Assembly: GCA_022009935.1 (NCBI GenBank)
Contig: CP091731.1
Location: forward strand, 372,001-436,000
Source of the DNA: Candidatus Melainabacteria bacterium
Lineage (GTDB): Bacteria > Cyanobacteriota > Vampirovibrionia > Gastranaerophilales > Gastranaerophilaceae
DNA: 64,000 nt
Direction: 5' to 3'
The position numbers and the translations under genes were made by a program. Positions within the stretch are counted from its first letter, which is position 1. The number at the start of each line of letters is the position of its first letter. Shown in pieces: positions 52,577-61,580 of the stretch. The notes under the pieces are model-generated. The model was not told the origin of the DNA. It saw only the letters and a list, made by a program, of their open reading frames with translations, and did not search any database.

Positions 52577-52582
52577 AATAAA

Positions 52583-53243
52583 TTATGCCTCAAATTTTTT
52601 TAACCTAGAAATAAGATTAATTAAATCAAATTTGGATAAATTATCTGTATTTTGTTTTTCCAAATTGTATTTTTCACATAATTTATTATAACAATAAATT
52701 TGTTTTCGAGTTGGTTTTTCTTTCTTTTGTTTATTTTCTTTTTAATTTTTGTTGGAATTCTTTATTTCTTTTTTTTATTTGATCTAAAAAAGGTTTTTGA
52801 GTTTCTTTATATTTCAACTCTTTTTTACTGCGTTAATATAGAGTTTTAATTCTTTAAGGAATTTTTCATCATCCAAACAATCATAAATCCAATCAAAATG
52901 GGGGGCAGTTGATTTTTAAATAATAATCTTGTTCGTCAAGAAAATCATAAAAAATCTCATCACAACTTAAGCCTGATTTTTTTTGACAAACTGTTTTAAA
53001 AAATTCAATAACGAAGATTTTTGAATTTTGGTCAAATCTGAAAACAATTTGGATTTTAAAGAATACACAACAACACTTACCTAAACAAATCCTTTAAAGT
53101 AAATTTGTTTTTGTTTTTTTTTTAAATTCAAAAAACGCTTTTAAAATAGGGTTGGTTTGAGACTCTGAAACAAACTTTTTTGTCCTATTCTCTGTAAAGT
53201 TATCTTGTTTAATGCTGTTAATATATTTTATTTTATCATTCAT
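52583..53243 (-). CDS. Hypothetical protein upstream of prmC (frameshifted)
   Basis: ~215 aa once joined across at least five indels (near 53110, 53040, 52985, 52910 and 52745). Lys/Phe/Asn-rich helical protein: NDKIKYINSIKQDNFTENRT, SDLTKIQKSSLLNFLKQFVK, FDWIYDCLDDEKFLKELKLY, and an ending LSKFDLINLISRLKKFEA. No domain recognised. It is in an operon with prmC. TATAAT lies 7 nt before ATG 53243 and there is no SD. Confidence 0.5.
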
Positions 53244-53250
53244 AGTTTAG

Positions 53251-53256
53251 ATTATA
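53251..53256 (-). promoter_or_regulatory. -10 element before the gene at 53243
   Basis: Minus-strand TATAAT, 7-nt gap, ATG 53243, with no SD; leaderless spacing. Confidence 0.5.
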
Positions 53257-53275
53257 TCAGCTATTTATTATAAAT

Positions 53276-53446
53276 TCAAGTCTTTGTCCTAGTTTAGCAC
53301 ATATTAGATTAAGCAACTTTTTATTTGAGACTATAGTAATAATCTATAGGTGTCAAATAATTCAGACTTTGATGTATTCTTTCATAATTGTATTTTCTAG
53401 TTTTCTAAAAAAGTGAGCCGTAGTTTAATATGTGTTTGAACTAGTG
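53276..53446 (-). mobile_element. IS3-type transposase C-terminal relic with end sequence
   Basis: Minus-strand frame KYNYERIHQSLNYLTPIDYY ends at TAA 53331-53333, the classic end of IS3-family OrfB (xYNxxRxHQSLxYLTPxxY). An IS-end-like sequence (53276-53294) lies beyond the stop and a degraded inverted version (TTGAACTAG) at 53435-53443. The rest of the element is missing. Confidence 0.75.
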
Positions 53447-53449
53447 CAT

Positions 53450-53484
53450 GTAATATTACAAATTATAAAGATAAGTTTTATAGA
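53450..53484 (+). repeat. 35-bp direct repeat, left copy
   Basis: GTAATATTACA... ending TTTTATAGA. 31 of 35 positions match 56086-56120, and the two copies bracket the gene at 53640-56021. Confidence 0.7.
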
Positions 53485-53639
53485 ATTTAATACTAATTAA
53501 TCTTTACAAAAACCAAAGATAAAAATGGGCGGTCTTTCAATTTAAAGACAACGCCCAAATTTAGTGAATATTTTAAACTCAAAGGTGACACACAAACCCT
53601 TGCTAAAATTCTTGACATTGAAAAAGCAAGAGGATGAGG

Positions 53640-56021
53640 TTAAGCTTCCGGATTTGGCAATATCTGCTCCAATTTTATACCAGCAGCTTGGGTGGTACCA
53701 GATACAAAGTTATCATTTCCATCAAATTGTTGCATTGATATACGATGTACCATTCTTTCACCAGAATTTCTTATATCTCGCATAAACTCAAATGTCTTTT
53801 TGCCAGTATCCGGGGTTAGTACTTCATACCACATCGGAAAGCACAACTTGTTGTCTTGGTTATCATAACCCAGTTCGTTAGGTTGGAATATTTTCCCTTC
53901 ATTGTTTTCTTTTAAAAGATATTCTCCGTTACTAAATAGGAATATACCCTTCATCGTTGGTTTACTATCCCTATTATATAAAATTATTTCATAGTTACTT
54001 TGATTGTCATTATACACTTCATGTTTGCATACATCTATAAATTTACCGTCAGCAAGATTGATACGTTGATACTTATCTTTGTCTTGAAAGCAATCTGGAT
54101 TATCTATAACGTATTCATAAGCCGTTGTTGCAAGTTCTGTAGGAAAATCCAAAATTTCTTTTTTTATTCTTTGCTAAGAGTGAAGCTGCGTTTTCGTTTG
54201 TTATTTTTATCAAATTTAAATCTTGGGGACATAGCATATTATGTTCAAAATCAGCTTTTATTTCTTTTTAAATCTTTTTTGCTAGTTTCAAAAGCCATTT
54301 TTAACAATCTTCCTTTCGGCCAATCTTCTGAATATTTATTTACAGTTGCTTCGGCACTTTTTAATAGTTTATTATTTTCACCAAATTGTTCTATTGATAA
54401 AGAATGTGCCTTTTTTTCACCTGAATTCACAATATCTCGCGTAAACACATATATCTTGTCGCGCGTATTTGGGTTAAGTATTTCAAGACTTATATTAAAA
54501 CATAATTTATTGTCTTTGTTATCATAACCAGGTTCACCAAATTTAAATATTTTTCCTTCCTTGTTTTCTTTTAAAGGCTTATTTTGGTCATCTTTTAATA
54601 TTGTAAAATAACCCAACATTGTTTGTTCTCTATATTCATTATATGCAGCTATACGATAGGTTTTATCATTTCGTTTGTTCAGAGAATAAAAACATTTAAG
54701 CTCTGGAATATATATTTGGTTTAAGAATTGATTTCTATCACTCTCAGGATCTTCATAAGCCTTTGTTGCAATTTCAACCGGGATGTCAAAAACTTCTTTC
54801 TTGCATGGTTGAAACATCGAAATTGCCTCATATTGTTTTTCGATGGTTTCTATGGCTTCTAGGTTTTCTCTACCTTGTTTTACATATTTTTGCCCCATAA
54901 ATTTTCTTAGGCCATATATGCTTCCCTTCCAACCATAGTCAAGTATATTGTTAGGGTTGTTATAGTTTTTTTCATCATCAGAATTCACTTGCCGCCTTAT
55001 TGAATCAAATTTAAGAACATTACCATTTCTATCCTTGAAGCAATAAAATTCACCATCTAGCGTTACTTCATTTTTTTCATTATATAAAGTTATATTAAAG
55101 ATAGAAGCATCTTCTACCAGCTTTGTAACATACATTCTCTCACCGTTGTCGAAACCTAAACCTAAATTCCTAACTTCTATAGAATTATTATTATTCAGCC
55201 TTCTAACGTCCTCGTGTTCACCATTTTGTAAATGTAGCCCCCAATATGCCTTTTCAACAAGTTTATCAAGTTTACCACTAAATACCTTTTCACCATCTCC
55301 ACGACAGCATATATTCTCAAATCTTAATTCCTCATCATTTTTGCGTTCTTCCAGCTTAAGCGCCTCATTTTTGAGAGATTCAAATAAAATATTTTTTAAA
55401 TCTACCTGCTTCATATCATCTTGACTTTTTTTATAAATCGTTTTACTTACACCATTTTCTGTTTTTAAAACAGGCGTTGGAATCTTATCGACATAATATA
55501 TGTAGTCAGAATCGTTTTGGTAGTAAATATTGCAATGCTGTTCTAGGGGGTCGATATAAACTTCTGATCTAGTATTATCTAAATTACAGCTCATCTTAGA
55601 CATACCAGGATAAAGTTTTTGATGTAAAAAATGAAACTTTTTATCACTATCGTCATAGTTTAAGCTTTGAGCCAATGAATGATAATTCCGATAATTACAG
55701 TCATATTTTAAGCGCATGTTTTTGTCAGCTAAATTTATATCTTGAGATAAATAAACAGACAATCTATTTATAGGTTTTATGGGTATCTCGTATTGCATTT
55801 TGTAGTCTACCGGCCATATATTATAGCTATACCTTGCTCCAGTCTTTTCATCATAATCATGTCCTTTAATTTCATTTCTTATTTTTGCTGACATTAGTCG
55901 TGCAGCTTCAGTTTCACTTTTTAATAGTGTTGTCCCCCATTTGGGAATGCCTTAGCTATTTGTTTTTAAATGTATCTTGTAATTTATTATTGCCTATTCC
56001 ACTCTTTGTTATTGAATACAT
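53640..56021 (-). CDS. Large lineage-specific protein with repeated domains (frameshifted)
   Basis: ~790 aa, no known family. ATG 56021 has AAAGGA upstream. A duplicated ~165-residue domain forms the C-terminal half. Copy 1 (FDIPVEIATKAYEDP ... EGKIFKFGEPGYDNKDNKLC ... RDIVNSGEKKAHSLSIEQF) and copy 2 (DFPTELATTAYEYV ... EGKIFQPNELGYDNQDNKLC ... RDIRNSGERMVHRISMQQF) align along their length. A third, weaker unit (DASIFNITLYNEKNEVTLDG) lies upstream. Charged beta-rich repeats of this kind suggest a surface or secreted protein. Breaks are near 55955, 55925 and 54170-54250. Confidence 0.65.
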
Positions 56022-56085
56022 ATTTATATATCCTTTCTATTATCTACATACGTAATAATATGACAATGGAATTACAATGTCAAGT

Positions 56086-56120
56086 GTAATATTACAATTT
56101 GTAAAGAAAAATTTTATAGA
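56086..56120 (+). repeat. 35-bp direct repeat, right copy
   Basis: 31 of 35 positions identical to 53450-53484, in the same orientation. It lies 65 bp upstream of the start of the repeat-domain gene. Confidence 0.7.
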
Positions 56121-56239
56121 CGATAGGGAAATTTTCTAATTCTGTAGTTTTTATTTTACGTTTTCCAACTTTTTTGTTAAACTTATTCAACCATAGAAAA
56201 AGACTAGAATTTTTTACTCTAATAAAGTTCATGCTTTTT

Positions 56240-56935
56240 TAGACTTTAGATGAGAAAACGACCCAGCTTCCGAGTATAAAGCGAAGTAGTTAATGACCGC
56301 CGTAGGACAGACACCCGAATGAAATGAGGGTGGATGTCTTGGATTAGGTCGGGTTCTTTTTTTGATTTTCAAAATTCATTTATACCAAATTATTTGGCTT
56401 AGCGCAATCCTTGCATTCCGTTTCGGTCTTTCAGACCTTCACTCCAGCGGATTGCTTCATGTTACGGGCTCGCTCGCTAACGCTCGACTCCGCCCTACCA
56501 AAAATTTGGCTCCGTTTCACAATTTTACAAAATTGTTCCACTTCGTTCAGTTCCTCACAATCAGGCAAAGCCAACGACGAATCCGCTTCCCCAGGCGGTA
56601 AAAAAGCGTAAGCCGTGCGGAGCTTTAGACGAGGAAGCGACCCAGCTTCCGAGTATAAAGCGGAGTAGTTAATGACCGCCGTAGGACAGACACCCGAATG
56701 AAATGAGGGTGGATGTCTTGGATTACGTCGGGTTCGGAACTATGCAACTCCGTTTCACAATTTTTACAAAATTGTTCCACTTCGTTCAGTTCCTCACAAT
56801 CAGGCAAAGCCAACGACGAATCCGCTTCCCCAGGCGGTAAAAAAAGCGTAAGCCGGCAAGCCCAAAAAATGACAGGTGAAGTGCTTTGGGCTAGAAAGAA
56901 ATCCAAGACACAAAATATTATTGAATGAAAAAACA
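56240..56935. repeat. GC-rich mosaic repeat cluster F, no gene
   Basis: 56260-56345 and 56639-56724 are near-identical (CCCAGCTTCCGAGTATAAAG... GATGTCTTGG). 56507-56603 and 56714-56837 carry copies of the TGTCTTGGATTACG module ending CCGCTTCCCCAGGCGG. Open frames here are by-products. 56022-56240 upstream and 56936-57037 downstream show nothing beyond AT-rich spacer and the 35-bp repeat. Confidence 0.8.
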
Positions 56936-57037
56936 AGCCTAATTACGCTTTAACAAGTGTGAATTTTTTTACATAATGGTCTACCACTCGAATCATTGTG
57001 CATGATATAATTATTTTTAATAGGCAATGGATAAATT

Positions 57038-57522
57038 ATGAAAAAAAAGTAAAAAAACAATAAGAAAAATAAAAAATGAAATAATTGAAAGCACACAAAG
57101 CAATATAGGACTTGTTTTTTTCAATTATTTGTGAAAGTATAAAGCTTTATTTTATAAACTTGGACAAGTTTTTAAAATATATGACTTTTCCTGTTTTAGG
57201 TCAAAAATCTCAAAGCAAAAGATGGCACAATTTCTGATATGAAAACTCACAATGAGATTATATCTCGTCATATTACGTCATATTTAGTGCTTATTTTAAT
57301 TACATCACTTATAGTGTCGTTAGGCTCTTTATTTTTTATAATTGGTGGCATTATCACGTTTATTTATTTGGCTTTTGTTATTCAAAGCTTTGCTTTAAAT
57401 GAAAATTTAAATATTTTTAATCATATTTCAAAAAGTTTTGAAGTTGTCAAGGGAAGGTTTTCATTGCATTTTTACTTTTATTTTTTATGTTTGTAATGTG
57501 TCCATTTTTTAATTTGAGTTAA
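57038..57522 (+). CDS. Integral membrane protein (frameshifted)
   Basis: A charged N-terminal tail (KKTIRKIKNEIIESTQSN) precedes KLYFINLDKFLKYMTFPVLG. Two hydrophobic spans follow (YLVLILITSLIVSLGSLFFI and GGIITFIYLAFVIQSF) and, after a break near 57465, a third (ALLLLFFMFVMCPFF-like) ending TAA 57520-57522. Breaks also occur near 57050, 57125 and 57210. A segment between 57200 and 57240 seems shorter than expected, so an internal deletion is possible. Family unknown. Confidence 0.5.
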
Positions 57523-57525
57523 ATC

Positions 57526-57640
57526 CTAATTATATGAATTAAGTACTTCTATTGCTTCCAGTTTTCTTTTTGGAACTGCGTGTGCATATCTCATTGTTGT
57601 TTCTATTTTTGAATGGCCTAATAAATTAGAGTTAACATTA
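57526..57640 (-). pseudogene. Tyrosine recombinase (phage integrase) C-terminal relic
   Basis: Minus-strand frame NLLGHSKIETTMRYAHAVPK then RKLEAIEVLNSY ends at TAG 57526-57528. LLGHxxxxTTMRYAH is the catalytic His...Tyr end of tyrosine integrases. The N-terminal and Arg-containing parts are absent. Confidence 0.82.
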
Positions 57641-57744
57641 TAAGGTAAAAATATTGATTTTAGATTCAATTTATTATAAAATTTACTATAAAGAACGGTT
57701 CAAATATTATTGTTTAGAACATTTAAATAATATTAGGAGTATTT

Positions 57745-58122
57745 ATGAAATTTTTAACATGTAATGATAAGAGTAAAAGATATAAATAAATCTTTTAAAG
57801 TTTTATCAAGATTTATTTGATATGAATTTAGTTAATGAAATGGAGCTTGAAGATTCAAAACTATACTTTTTGTCTGATGAAGACGGTCAAACTCAAATCG
57901 AACTTACATATAATTTTGACACTCCAAAAAATGGTTATATAAATGGAGATGCTTTTGGGCATTTTGCTTTTTTCAATAAAAAATATGGATAAATTTGAGG
58001 AGAAAATGAACAAATTTGGGATAAATTGGCTTGTTAATCCTTTTATTTTAAAAAATTATGATATGAAAATTGCATTTTTAAAAGACCCCGACGGTAATGA
58101 AATAGAACTTATTGAAGAATAA
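57745..58122 (+). CDS. VOC-family (glyoxalase I-like) protein (frameshifted)
   Basis: Lactoylglutathione-lyase-type fold: MIRVKDINKSFKFYQDLFDM (first beta-alpha-beta, metal-ligand region), DGQTQIELTYNFD, GHFAFF, and the C-terminal KIAFLKDPDGNEIELIEE. That ending, with the Glu ligand in IELIE, is highly typical of GloA. Start ATG 57745 with AGGAG 6 nt upstream gives MKFLTC then the conserved MIRVKD after one base near 57763. Breaks also occur near 57790 and 57985. Likely detoxifies methylglyoxal. Confidence 0.82.
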
Positions 58123-58130
58123 AAATAAAA

Positions 58131-58152
58131 AAGGCTCTTTAATGAGCCTTTA
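58131..58152 (+). terminator. Intrinsic terminator after the glyoxalase-like gene
   Basis: AAGGCTC (58131-58137) pairs with GAGCCTT (58144-58150), 6-nt loop, in a run of A before and T/A after. Confidence 0.75.
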
Positions 58153-58239
58153 ATTATAAAAACGGATATGGGAACTTTTTTAATAAAAATAATTATATTA
58201 TATTTGTTAAAATGCGGGTGTTGTGTATCGAAAAGAAAT

Positions 58240-58310
58240 CCACTTTTGGCGGGTAAATCCTCTTTTGAGGATTTGACCCAAAAGTGGGTGGGAGCAATTG
58301 CTCCCTTTTG
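58240..58310. terminator. Strong double hairpin between convergent genes
   Basis: CCACTTTTGG (58240-58249) pairs with 58278-58287, enclosing AAATCCTC/GAGGATTT (58255-58274). A second palindrome GGGAGCAATTGCTCCC (58290-58305) is followed by T-rich sequence on the plus strand. Confidence 0.75.
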
Positions 58311-58319
58311 TTTTTAATA

Positions 58320-59748
58320 TTAACCGAAAGTTTTGAAAGAGCCTTCAATTGATTTATCACGTACTGATTTAACTGCATCAATTTCAGTAGATAAGGCTTT
58401 TTGTTCGGTATCTAATTGTTTTAATCTGACTTCTAATTTTTGGTCTTGTGCTTGAATAACTTTAACTTTAGCGTTAGCATCATTCATTTCTTTTTCATAA
58501 ACATCTTTTTTGTATTCATATTCAACCATAGCTGCATCATAAGCATCTTGGTCCATTTCTGTGACAACTTCAGGTGTCACAACTGTTCCATCTGCAAATG
58601 TGATTTTTGAGATTTGACCTTCATCACTTAATATAACGTTTGCATCTTGTTGTTCAGTTTCTGTTTGTCCATCAAGGTATGTTAAAGAATTTTCATAAAC
58701 AGTAACTTCATCTGCGTATGAACTATTTACTCCATTTGTTACATTTTCTAATGGAACATACATATAGCTTGTTTGATCATTATCATCTTGATAAGAATAT
58801 AAAACATGACCTTCTGGTACATTCATAATTCCAGGTGTTGAACAACTTTCACGATAAGCTATTTCCGCAGGTGTTAGAACTTTTGTGTTGTATTCTGCTG
58901 CTGATGTTATGTTATCATCACCTGCTAATTTTTTTAGTTATTTCTTTAAATATAGCATCTGTTTCATCTTTGCTAATTTCTTGAGTTGAACCATTGCCAC
59001 TTATAGCGTTAATGAAGTTTTTTGTATTTGCAGTAACTCCATTTAAAGTTGAATTTTCTGGTAGTACTATATTATCGTAATTAGTCTTTTCATCAAATGT
59101 TACACCAGCTGCTTCAAACAAAGCTTTAGCAAATTTGTCGTTTGGATCTATTTTATAGCTACCATTCGAATTCGATGTAAATAGGTTTTTTAAACCTGCG
59201 TCACTTGCGTATTTGTTTAATGCATTAGTCTCAAATTTTTCAGCATTATTATTTGCTATACTCTCACGAGTTTTTTGAATAGCATCTAGCTGATAAAAAA
59301 ATAGCCTGTTTTTTTTCGTAATCAGCTTGTTTGTCTGAATTACCAACTGCTGTAAGTTTTCTTGAAACACCATTAATATTTGCTGTGTATCCACCTTCAC
59401 CAACTGTTTTGATAAAGTTTACATTTTGAAATTTTGTTCGGCTTAATACAGTTGATGTAGCCGGTTTTTTATAAGTGATGTTGTAATTATATGCACCGCT
59501 TGTCTTTCGTGCTAAATTTAAAATTTGTGATGTACCATTACCATTGTTAAACTTATAAACAATTTTTGTAAACTGACTTGGATCAGGTGCTGTTGGTACT
59601 TGTTTTGTCAACATATCATTGTATATTGCTGACGATTTTTTGTGATAAAACCAAACGTTGTTGGTTAATCTGTTGTCCTTCAAACTCTACTTGATTTTTT
59701 CCGTGCTGTGAGCTGAGCAAATCTCAAGCTCGATGCTGCCATACCCAT
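58320..59748 (-). CDS. Lineage-specific protein with flagellin-like N-terminus and coiled-coil C-terminus (frameshifted)
   Basis: ~475 aa. It begins MGMAASSLRFAQLTARKNQ then VEFEGQQINQQR, a polar helix resembling the N-terminal assembly helix of flagellins and hook proteins, and a start style I associate with this bacterial lineage. A Thr/Asn/Gly-rich middle (GNGTSQILNL, GGYTANINGVSRKL) and a C-terminal coiled coil (DANAKVKVIQAQDQKLEVRL) follow, as in secreted or surface fibres. Breaks are near 59690, 59640, 59285 and 58920. SD AAGGGGA. No flagellar genes are nearby; a secreted filament or needle-like protein is possible. Confidence 0.7.
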
Positions 59749-60189
59749 TTTTTAGTTCCCCTTTTTATCTTTTCCTAACCTTTTTATAATTTAATGTTTT
59801 AATTTATATTTTCATATATTTTCATTCGGGGAGGTAAAAGTCTATGACTTAATAACCTTAAATGTTTTAGTTTTAAAATGTTTTTCGTTAATTTACTCAT
59901 TTCCTATATCCTTTATATTTCTACTTCCGTGATATTATTATCGGCAAGTCCATACTATTACTTTAATAATAAAAACAAATTTTTAAACCATGATCAATAA
60001 AACAACCATTAATAAAGGAATTTCGGGTTAATATTTCTTAATAATTATTCATATAAAACAAAAAAAATGCAAAAAAACTTACTGTTTACTCTTATCTTTA
60101 GTAAACTCATAAATAACTTGAAAATTACTAAAAAAGTCCTCTTTTTCCATGCTATCAGAATAATAATATGTGTTCAGAGTATCAAAAAA
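59749..60189. other. AT-rich intergenic region
   Basis: Between the flagellin-like gene start and the mgtE end. It holds AT-rich upstream sequence and one weak 33-codon frame (59799-59900, minus). I see no supported gene, RNA or repeat. Confidence 0.5.
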
Positions 60190-61557
60190 CTATGAAATCT
60201 TATTAACTAAAAACGTAGTCACAAGTGTAAAATAAATAAACAACCCAACAACATCAATTGAAGTAGCAATGACAGGTCCTGAAGCAATTGCAGGGTCAAT
60301 TTTAAGCGACTTTAACAAAAAGGAGTTATTGTTCCAATCAATGTTGCCAAGGTCATGTTAACAACCATCGCAAGTCCGACTATAAAACCAAGTTCAATGT
60401 TGTGTTGCCATTTTATCGTTGTAATCATGACAAGCACTCCAAAAAGCAAACCAATTGCAAGTCCGACTCCAAATTCACGAAAAAATGTATTTAAATGCTT
60501 TTTTTAAATTAACCTGACCTGTTGACAAACCACGAACAATCAATGTTATACTTTGTGTTCCAATATTACCGCCCAAACCTGCCAAAAGAGGCATAAAAAT
60601 AGCTGTTATAGGCAAAACTGCAAGAGTTGAGTCAAATTTGTTTGCAACAAACACCGCAAAAAACTCTCCAATCAAGGTTATAAATAGCCAAGGAGTTCTG
60701 GCTCGAACAGAATTTATAACTTTACCTGACAATATGTCATCTTCATCAAATACATCGGTTGCGATACCTGATGATGTATAAATTTCTTCAGTTGTTTCCT
60801 CTTCAACAACATCCTGTACATCATCCCAAGTGACAATCCCTTGAAGCCTGTTATACAAATCAACAACCGGCAGTGCATTATATTGATACTTCATAAATAT
60901 TTCTGCCACCATATCTTGTGGGTCATCAACGTGAAGCCTTACTATATCTCGTATCATGATTTGTTCAATTCGTGTGCTTAAATTTGAAGTCAGCAAATTT
61001 CTCAAGGACACAACTCCAAGCAAGTGTTTTTGTTTGTCTGTTACATATAAATAAAACAATTCAGTGTTATCGTCAATAGCTTTTGTACGAATGAAAGACA
61101 GGGCATCATCAACTTTCATTTCCTGATTTATAGTCAAGACTCGAGGGTTCATTATACCACCTGCAGTATCCTCTTTGTAGGCAAGCAATTCTCGCAACTG
61201 ATTTGACAGTTTGCTTGGCAACTTGTTCAAATATGACTCTGTTTCATCCTCTTCCATATCGCCCAAAACATCAGCGACTTCATCATGTGGCATTTGTATT
61301 ATCAAATCTGAGGCAAGTTGTTCATCTATTCCGCTTAAAATTTCAACTTGATACTGTGGAGATAAATATTCCAATATTTCTGCTTCTTTTTGTTTATCTA
61401 TGAGCAAAAAACATTTTATTCGCTCATCTTCTTTTAATTGAGGCAAAATTTCCGCCAAGTCTGCACTGTGGTATTTTCCCAACAACCCTTTTAATGCTTC
61501 ATTGTTGTTGTCATCTAACATTTCTTTTATTCTGTCGATTGTATTATTTAAATTCAT
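60190..61557 (-). CDS. mgtE: Magnesium transporter MgtE (frameshifted C-terminus)
   Basis: Mg2+ channel of 455 aa, normal size. The N-domain (ADLAEILPQLKEDERIKCFL, ELLAYKEDTAGGIMNPRVLT) is followed by two CBS domains (VVSLRNLLTSNLSTRIEQIM, ALPVVDLYNRLQGIVTWDDV). Five TM helices follow, including the pore motif MPLLAGLGGNIGTQSITLIV and, after a break near 60480, the LIGTITPFLLKSLKIDPAIA and DVVGLFIYF helices. SD AGAGG. It is in an operon after the GspE-like gene, 23 nt apart. The N-domain gates the channel by Mg2+ level. Confidence 0.93.
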
Positions 61558-61580
61558 TTTTGCCTCTTTTTAATACAAGT

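Noticed and set aside
56362..56936. Open frames on both strands in cluster F
   Set aside because: The same repeat gives frames on both strands with matching breakpoints; explained by GC-rich repeats lacking stops.
59799..59900. 33-codon minus-strand ORF upstream of the flagellin-like gene
   Set aside because: Weak SD, basic random-looking composition, and AT-rich upstream DNA where short frames are expected.
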